Shown: in pieces, positions 57,461 through 64,000 of the stretch
How positions within the stretch are numbered: position 1 is the first letter of the stretch
How the letters are laid out: each line of letters begins with the position of its first letter
DNA from: Polytrichum commune
Taxonomy: Eukaryota; Streptophyta; Polytrichopsida; Polytrichales; Polytrichaceae
DNA length: 64,000 nucleotides
Direction of reading: 5' to 3'
Assembly (NCBI GenBank): GCA_950295325.1
Contig: OX485805.1
Coordinates: forward strand, 42,990,758-43,054,757
Program-made: the position numbers and the translations under genes
Notes under the pieces: model-generated
What the model was told of the DNA's origin: nothing
Databases searched by the model: none
The model's input: the letters and a program-made list of their open reading frames with translations, nothing else

Positions 57461-59269
57461 GACATCAATCTCCTTTAGTGGGGGAGAGACTCTAGTAGCA
57501 AACATAGCTTCGAGGTTAATTGCTCCACAACATGCACTTGTTCTTTGGCTTGAGGGAATAAAATCCAAACTTTAGTGGTGCAAAGAGAAAAGTATGAGAT
57601 GAGGTCCTAGTCTTGTACTTGTGCTTGGTTAATGGAAGAGGGGGAATAGACATGCCAAACTAGGTTGGGTAAGCCGAGTAATTGGGGCCATGGCTTGGAG
57701 GGGCCTTGGATAAAACCAAGAAACTTCTTAGTTGTGGGCTTGTCCGGGCGGGGACAAGGTGATGGCGCGTGCTCATAAAAGTGCTACCCGCGAGCTAACG
57801 AGAGTTGGCGCATGGGAGTCATGAACCCATGTCTCGAAAGAGCAAAGTGGGAACCGAGTCGGGCGGGACTTGGCATCACCTGTCGCGCACCTCTCCATGA
57901 GGAGTGCCCGAAACACCATGGGCACAAGGGGGACCCCGGAGTGACACCCGGGACTTGTGGCGCCGTTGGTGAGAGGGCCCAAGTGATCCTAGTGTGGGTG
58001 AGGGCCCCGGGCGTTGGGAACGCCTCCCACCCACGGAGACTAGGAGGCACAAGGGTAAGGCCATGAGCTATGCGTAGCTCATCGCGTGGTGATTCTAGAA
58101 TGCTCAAGAACACCTCAATTGGAGGTGTGAGCTAGGAGTTATGGCCATTTGAGTGGGGCGTTGTCCCGGGACAGCACCCTGGTATAGCAGTGCCTGGGAG
58201 TGATTCCCGGGACTGCCAAGGTTCAGACAGGCATAACTTCCTCACCACTTGCCCGAATGGGGCAAGTGAGGAGTCCATCGGCATCTACGTGAAGCGTAGA
58301 TGAAGATGGAGTGGTCAAAGGTTATCATCAGACATCATACAGGGAAGTTATGATGGTCTGAAGCTGCTGGGGGCTTCTAGGCCCAGCGGCTAAGGGAAAA
58401 TGTCCACTTGGCCCCAACTCTTGGTAGAGAGACAAGAGGTTGGTTGACGGTGGGGTGGGGGCCCCGCGTGAAGTCCTAGAGGCTTATATGGGTGAGGTGG
58501 TGTGGCCTCACCCACCCGAGGCCGAACGGCACGGCCTCCATTGGCATTGGCCTAATGTGAGGCCATAGTTGCCTAGTATGGTTCGGGTTGTTGTAGTGTT
58601 GCTCCGGCAACGCGATGATCAACATAAGATTGGACTTCCATGGATGGAAGTCCACATCTAAGGATTGGTTACCGATTAAAGGGGTTGGTTACCGATTGAA
58701 GGGGTGAGTCCCGAAAGCAAAGTAGGAGGGTTGGTTCCCCTCCTATGAACTATAAGGTCCGGGGTGAGAGGAGCTAACCATTAGCATGGCGGTATGCGAA
58801 GGGTTAGCGCTCGTAACCTTTGCTAGGAAATGAAAATTGGCAAGATGGTCAATGGGGGCTAGCAAGGGTTGCGACATCACCCCCGTGCGATCGAGGCGTG
58901 GCTTAACAATGGAGAGCCATCTCGGAGTTGCAACCGAGACAACTTAGTGGAAGCGTTGAGGTCTCGCCTAGATGTGTCATGTTAGGCTAGTGGAGCCTAA
59001 TGGGGGAGCCCCAAAGGAGGGGCAACCCAAGTGAGTCCCAAAGTAGGTGGGTCTAGTATAGGTTAGGTCCTTGGATGAGAGATCCAAGGTCGCTAACGGA
59101 CCACCTAGGAACGACACCTTTGGGACCATGCCAAATTTGAAGATGCATTGTGGGGGTCGCGCCCTAGGGTAAACACAATGCCGGACCATAGAGGATGGCA
59201 ACTTGAGAATTGGTGTGCCGACTACGAGTATAGTCGATGAGGGCATCGACTCCGTTTGGTGGGGGTGAG
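57461..59269 (+). other. I: non-coding 3' region, interrupted by solo LTR L
   Basis: Blocks 57461-57880 and 58882-59269 join at ggcatcacccccgtgcg once L is removed. No coding domain. Ends in the polypurine tract at 59258-59269. Confidence 0.8.
57881..58876 (+). repeat. L: solo LTR
   Basis: 996 bp, flanked by tcacc on both sides (57876-57880 and 58877-58881), with no internal region: the product of recombination between the LTRs of one insertion. It is longer than usual partly because of a 20-bp tandem duplication (58665-58684 and 58685-58704, ttggttaccgatt...). Confidence 0.93.
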
Positions 59270-61231
59270 TGTCGCGCACCTCTCCATGAGGAGTGCCCGA
59301 AACACCATTGGCACAAGGGGGACCCCGGAGTGACACCCGGGACTTGTGGCGCCGTTGGTGAGAGGGCCCAAGTGATCCTAGTGTGGGTGAGGGCCCCGGG
59401 CGTTGGGAACGCCTCCCACCCACAAAGACTAGGAGGCATGAGGGTGAGGCCATGAGCTATGCGTAGCTCATGGCGTGGTGATTCTAGAATGCTCAAGATC
59501 ACCTCAATCGGAGGTGTGAGCTAGGAGTTATGGCCATTTGAGTGGGGTGCTGTCCCGGGACAGCGCCCTGGTACAGCAGTGCCTGGGAGTGATTCCCGGG
59601 ACTGCCAAGGTTCAAACAGGCATAACTTCCTCAAGACTTGCCCAAATGGGGCAAGCGAGGAGTCCATCGGCATCTACGTGAAGCGTAAATGAGGATGGAG
59701 TGGTTGGTTGTTATGATCAGACATCATACAAGGAAGTTATGATGGTCTGAAGCTGCTGGGGGGGTTCTAGGCCCAGCAGCTAAGGGAAAATGTCCACTTG
59801 GCCCCAACTCTTGGTAGAGAGACAAGAGGTTGGTTGGCGGTGGGGTAGGGGCTCCGTGTAGAGTCCTAGAGGCTTATATGGGTGAGGTGGTGTGGCCTCA
59901 CCCACCCGAAGCCGAACGGCACGGCCTCCATGGGCATTGGCCCATTGTGAGGCCATAGTTGCCTAGTATGCTTCGGGTTGTTGTAGTGTTGCTCCGGCAA
60001 CGCGATGATCAACATAGGATTGGACTTCCATGGATGGAAGTCCACATTGGGGAAATGGGTTACCGATTAAGGGGTGAGTCCCGAAAGCAAAGTAGGAGGG
60101 TTGGTTCCCTCCTATGAACTATTGGTCCGGGGTAAGAGGAGCTATCCATGTCGCGCACCTCTCCATGAGGAGTGCCCGAAACACCATGGGCACAAGGGGG
60201 ACCCCGGAGTGACACCCGGGACTTGTGGCGCCGTTGGTGAGAGGGCCCAAGTGATCCTAGTGTGGGTGAGGGCCCCGGGCGTTGGGAACGCCTCCCACCC
60301 ACGAAGACTAGGAGGCACAAGGGCAAGGCCATGAGCTATGCGTAGCTCATGGCGTGGTGATTCTAGAATGCTCAAGATCACCTCAAGCGGAGGTGGGAGC
60401 TAGGAGTTATGGCCATTTGAGTGGGGCGCTGTCCCGGGACAGCGCCCTGGTACAGCAGTGCCTGGGAGTGATTCCCGGGACTGCCAAGGTTCAAACAGGC
60501 ATAACTTCCTCAAGACTTGCTCAAATGGGGCAAGTGAGGAGTCCATCGGCATCTACGTGAAGCGTAGATGAAGATGGAGGGGTTGGTTGTTATGATCAGA
60601 CATCATACAAGGAAGTTATGATGGTCTGAAGCTGCTGGGGGGGTTCTAGGCCCAGCGGCTAAGGGAAAATGTCCACTTGGCCCCAACTCTTGGTAGAGAG
60701 ACAAGAGGTTGGTTGACGGTGGGGTAGGGGCCCCGCGTAAAGTCCTAGAGGCTTATATGGGTGAGGTGGTGTGGCCTCACCCACCCGAGGCCGAACGGCA
60801 CGGCGCACGGCCTCCATGGGCATTGGCCCATTGTGAGGCCATAGTTGCCTAGTATGCTTCGGGTTATTGTAGTGTTGCTCCGGCAACGCGATGATCAACA
60901 TAAGATTGGACTTCCATGGATGGAAGTCCACATCTAAGGATTGGTTACCGATTAAAGGGGTGAGTCCCGAAATCAAAGTAGGAGGGTTGGTTCCCCTCCT
61001 ATGAACTAATGGTCCGGGGTTAGAGGAGCTAACCATTAGCATGGCGGTATGCGAAGGGTTAGCGACTCGTAACCTTTGCTAGAATTGAAAATTGGCAAGA
61101 TGGTCAAGGGGGGGCTAGCAAGGGTTGCGACAATCCATTAGCATGGCGGAATGCGAAGGGTTAGCGCTCGTAACCTTTGCTAGAAACGAAAATTGGCAAG
61201 ATTATTAAGGGACCTAGCAAGGGTTGCGACA
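59270..61231 (+). repeat. I: 3' LTR, split by solo LTR M
   Basis: Blocks 59270-60148 and 61138-61231 join to a normal LTR of about 973 bp. It follows the polypurine tract and is followed by non-family DNA beginning gaaag. It belongs to the variant group cattggggaaatggg, unlike I's 5' LTR (catctaggaatggg). Confidence 0.92.
60149..61132 (+). repeat. M: solo LTR
   Basis: 984 bp, flanked by atcca (60144-60148 and 61133-61137), inside I's 3' LTR. It has a small duplication gcacggcgcacggcc near 60798. Confidence 0.93.
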
Positions 61232-61237
61232 GAAAGG

Positions 61238-61577
61238 GTTTGGGTCGACCGACCCAAACTATGTAAGGGGGGATGGGGTTTGAGGTAATCCTAGTACCTG
61301 CCCAATGTGGAGAAAGGTTTGGGTTGAAAGACCCAAACTATGTAGGGCAGAATGGGATCTGAGTCAACCCCAGTACTTGCCCACGGTGGAAAAAGGTTTG
61401 GGTCGACCGACCCAAACTATGTAGGGGGGGGGATGGGCTCGGAGTCAACCCCGGTACTTTCCCACTGTGGAGAAGGGTTTGGGTCGACCGACCCAAACTA
61501 TGTGGGGGGGGATGGGCTCTGAGTCAACCCTACTACCTGGCCACTGTGGGGTTAGGTTTGGGTCGGGCGACCCAAAC
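61238..61577. repeat. Minisatellite, five ~80-bp units with a palindrome
   Basis: Five units starting at 61238, 61317, 61396, 61477 and 61556 (spacing 79, 79, 81, 79). Each begins with an inverted repeat, arms GTTTGGGTCG and CGACCCAAAC with a 2-bp centre in units 1, 3 and 4 and small changes in 2 and 5. Each then has ctatgtagg, a G run, gagtcaaccc and cccactgtgg. Not found elsewhere in the window. Confidence 0.88.
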
Positions 61578-62888
61578 TGTCCGTAAAATACGCCGTATAA
61601 TGCGGCGTGAATATGGTGAATTCTAAATATAGGATATGTAGGGAAATAAAAGTCATGGATGAATGTTGTGATTGCTTGCTCATGAATGCTAGTGTGCTCT
61701 AACCTTGTAGTGGAGCTCCAAGTGAGAGAGCTTGCTGCAATTTCTGGAGAGGGAGATGAGCAAAAAGGACTGACTTTTCGGGGAGGCTGGCCCTTTATAC
61801 TGTCCGCATCCGCTGCCCTGCTTCCTCTTGGATACCTTTCCCGCTTGATTCCCCTTTAGCCGGTAATTCAAACCTTCTGACATACTTTCCCGCCTCGTGT
61901 TTATAATAGAAAATGTGTACTAAGCGTGGGTCTTCGGTGCCCCAACCATCAAGTTATCTGAGTTCACATATATTCTGTATGTAGAATAAATATGTATTGT
62001 CACTATTTGAGATATTGTATCCGTTTTTTATTTTTTAAAGTGAATATGACTTGCACCATTGGTAGGAAAGGTAGTAGCGGCATGTATTTTAACAAGTGCA
62101 TTAAAGGAAATGTAGATCTGATATAAGATTTAGAAAATAATTCCCAACAACTTCCCTTTGATCCATCTAAGGAACATAATAAATTATGTTGCAAGATATT
62201 ACTCTATTTGAACTCAAACATTATAATATATTTTAACAATTATTTTGACAAAAATGTGGCAACATCGTTTAACTCCATATCGTAAAAGTCACTAAATACA
62301 ACCGTTAAAGTAGCTAATGAGACCATCAAAAGAGGAAATATATAATATTAACAACAAAAAACAAACATGACATTGTGCAAATGAGAAAAAAACATGGGGA
62401 TATTAACTAAAATGAGACAAATGGTCCGCTCATTTTAATGTGGGGAACGTGATGGGAACGTAATGATTGCTTTTTTGTACGAGAGAATACCCGTAGAGTA
62501 TTTAGGGACCACAAACCAAGTGTTCCAATGAAACCGGGCAAACAATCAATTGTAATATGGAGGATCCCATCAAGGAAGACAAAAGGATTGTGCCTACACT
62601 CCATGGGTGAACACCCGTGGACTATTTGTTCCCACCATGCACATTGGAGGACTCCCACATATTAAACATGTTGGCTAATATGACAATGCACATGAAAATT
62701 CACAAAAAAAGATGCCTTTAAAACTGGTAATTTGAACATCCGTGGGACAAATGTCAATGTCTACGGCTCTCTAATTAATGCTCACAAAATTAAAATTGAG
62801 CACCAAATATGCTAGATGGTGTCAACCATCTAGCCCACCCATGAGAGTCCACCCGTGGATACCGAGGAATGAGCAATGCAACTTTAAT
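61578..62888. other. AT-rich non-family DNA, no gene seen
   Basis: Starts with a small hairpin (acgccg at 61590-61595 and cggcgt at 61603-61608), then becomes AT-rich. Short frames at 61689-61883, 62003-62194 and 62407-62658 (minus) show no recognisable domain and I do not call them. No transposon end, tRNA or rRNA recognised. Confidence 0.55.
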
Positions 62889-63357
62889 CTAGACGTCTTC
62901 TGTTGGTACCCCATCCTCGAAAGTATCTCCATCAGTCATTTTCCCACCTCTAGTGCATCGACCTAAATTATCCTGTGCGAAAAGAATTTGCCGAGCTGGG
63001 ATGAGTACATTGTCATCGGACGCATTCCTTTGTCTTGCCCATGATGCCACAACACAATCTAGGGATTGATGAGCTGGTGCATAGTCCTTGAGCCTCGTCC
63101 ATCGAAAAGATTTTGCCGTGTCCCATTCCTCATAACGTTCGTCTAAGGTCTTCTTGTTCCTTTGGCCAAGGACCGGTACATAATAGACAATCTCAATGGA
63201 GCGAGGATTAGGACCGATATGTGCCAAATTGGGCTCAGAAATCACTCGTCCCATCCACACTGGATTAGGACAATCCTCACTAGGACGTAGTAACACATAA
63301 TGGGCGACCCTAATATGTGCGCCGGGACGGAAGGTCTCAACAGGTCGAGAACTAGCT
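62889..63357 (-). CDS. Unknown protein, C-terminal 156 residues, cut by LTR N
   Basis: Minus-strand frame open from the edge of LTR N to TAG at 62891-62889. It looks like real protein: balanced composition, GVGR-type turns, conserved-looking strings such as RPGAHIRVAHYVLLRPSED, VWMGRVISEPNLAHIGPNP, KTLDERYEEWDTAKSFRW and ARQILFAQDNLGRC, and an acidic tail DGDTFEDGVPTEDV. I do not recognise the family. The upstream part is replaced by LTR N, so its start is unknown, and the apparent continuation into the LTR is not part of the gene. It may be a host gene or an ORF of another transposon class; the palindromic minisatellite 1.3 kb downstream of its stop makes the second option worth testing. Confidence 0.5.
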
Positions 63358-64000
63358 TGTCGCGCACCTCTCCATGAGGAGTGCCCGAAACACCATGGGC
63401 ACAAGGGGGACCCCGGAGTGACACCCGGGACTTGTGGCGCCGTTGGTGAGAGGGCCCAAGTGATCCTAGTGTGGGTGAGGGCCCCGGGCGTTGGGAACGC
63501 CTCCCACCCACGAAGACTAGGAGGCACAAGGGTAAGGCCATGAGTTATGCGTAGCTCATGGCGTGGTGATTCTAGAAAGCTCAAGAACACCTCAATCGGA
63601 GGTGTGAGCTAGGAGTTATGGCCATTTGAGTGGGGCGCTGTCCCGGGACAGCGCCCTGTTACAGCAGTGCCTGGGAGCGATTCCCGGGACTGCCAAGGTT
63701 CAAACAGGCATAACTTCCTCAATACTTGCCCGAATGGGGCAAGTGAGGAGTCCATCGGCATCTACGTGAAGCGTAGATGAAGATGGAGTGGTTGGTTGTT
63801 ATGATCAGACATCATACAAGGAAGTTATGATGGTCTGAAGCTGCTGGGGGGTTCTAGGCCCAGCAGCTAAAGGAAAATGTCCACTTGGCCCCAACTCTTG
63901 GTAGAGAGACAAGAGGTTGGTTGACGGTGGGGTAGGGGCCCCGCGTAGAGTCCTAGAGGCTTATATGGGTGAGGTGGTGTGGCCTCACCCACCCGAGGCC
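63358..64000 (+). repeat. N: LTR, cut by the window end
   Basis: First 643 bp of a family LTR inserted in the unknown ORF. No polypurine tract precedes it, so it is either the 5' LTR of a plus-strand element or a solo LTR. Left target would be tagct (63353-63357). Confidence 0.92.

Larger units (their letters stand above)
37053..61231 (+). mobile_element. Element I: chromovirus carrying J, K, hAT, L and M
   Basis: Plus-strand copy in blocks 37053-40220, 55641-57880, 58882-60148 and 61138-61231. All blocks rejoin exactly when the nested insertions and one target copy are removed. Its 5' LTR lacks the first ~131 bp. Beyond its 3' LTR is gaaag and non-family DNA, but the matching left duplication is absent because of the junction. 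Confidence 0.88.

Noticed and set aside
61238-61577. The 80-bp units as a CRISPR array
   Set aside because: Spacer-like parts are near-copies of each other, so it is a minisatellite.
62407-62658. 83-codon minus-strand frame in AT-rich DNA
   Set aside because: No recognisable domain, low-complexity neighbourhood, and length within chance expectation.

Overview
This is eukaryotic, almost certainly land-plant, DNA made nearly entirely of nested LTR retrotransposons. The evidence is a Ty3/gypsy chromovirus domain order (gag, protease, RNase H, integrase, chromodomain), primer sites complementary to plant initiator tRNA-Met (TGGTATCAGAGC), 5-bp target duplications (TSDs), and a hAT transposon with an 8-bp duplication. 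There is no intact gene, tRNA or rRNA. The species cannot be named from the sequence.

One family accounts for about 95% of the window. Its LTR is 971-974 bp, starts TGTCGCGCACC and ends GGGTTGCGACA; the internal part is about 5 kb. Labels used here: A (+, 1-3562, 5' end outside the window) lies in B (-, 3563-8328), which lies in C (-, 8329-8783, a related but distinct element). C abuts non-family DNA D (8784-9694). E (+, 9695-29540) carries F (-, 11599-25607), which carries G (+, 15726-22673); E is also hit by H (-, 29541-36763), which shares an LTR with a fragment H' (36764-37055). A rearrangement junction at 37053-37055 leads into I (+, 37053-61231). I carries J (-, 40221-55635), which carries K (+, 44635-51693), and J's 5' LTR holds a hAT element (53825-55377). 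I also carries solo LTRs L (57881-58876) and M (60149-61132). Non-family DNA resumes at 61232 with a palindromic minisatellite and a truncated unknown ORF (62889-63357, minus), cut by LTR N (63358 to the window end). TSDs were read on both sides of F (tttgc), G (gtcac), J (ctcga), K (atagg), L (tcacc), M (atcca) and the hAT (ctcctagc).

The main result is that no copy can encode working proteins, and the lesions are the same across copies. Gag is closed by codon 19; the protease motif reads DKEA instead of DSGA; the reverse-transcriptase core is absent; the RNase H Asp is Gly; an in-frame TAG sits in the integrase core of all nine readable copies; and a TGA splits the chromodomain. Yet K has LTRs that look identical over 973 bp, and F and G have about three differences each. 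This fits a defective lineage moved in trans by a partner. C keeps an open gag N-terminus where the family has stops, and may be a relic of such a partner.

Other structure: 2-5 tandem ~230-bp RNase H units per copy, ~56-bp tandem units in gag, LTRs full of perfect inverted repeats, a 66-bp inverted terminus on C, and two unrelated palindrome-bearing tandem arrays in the non-family DNA.
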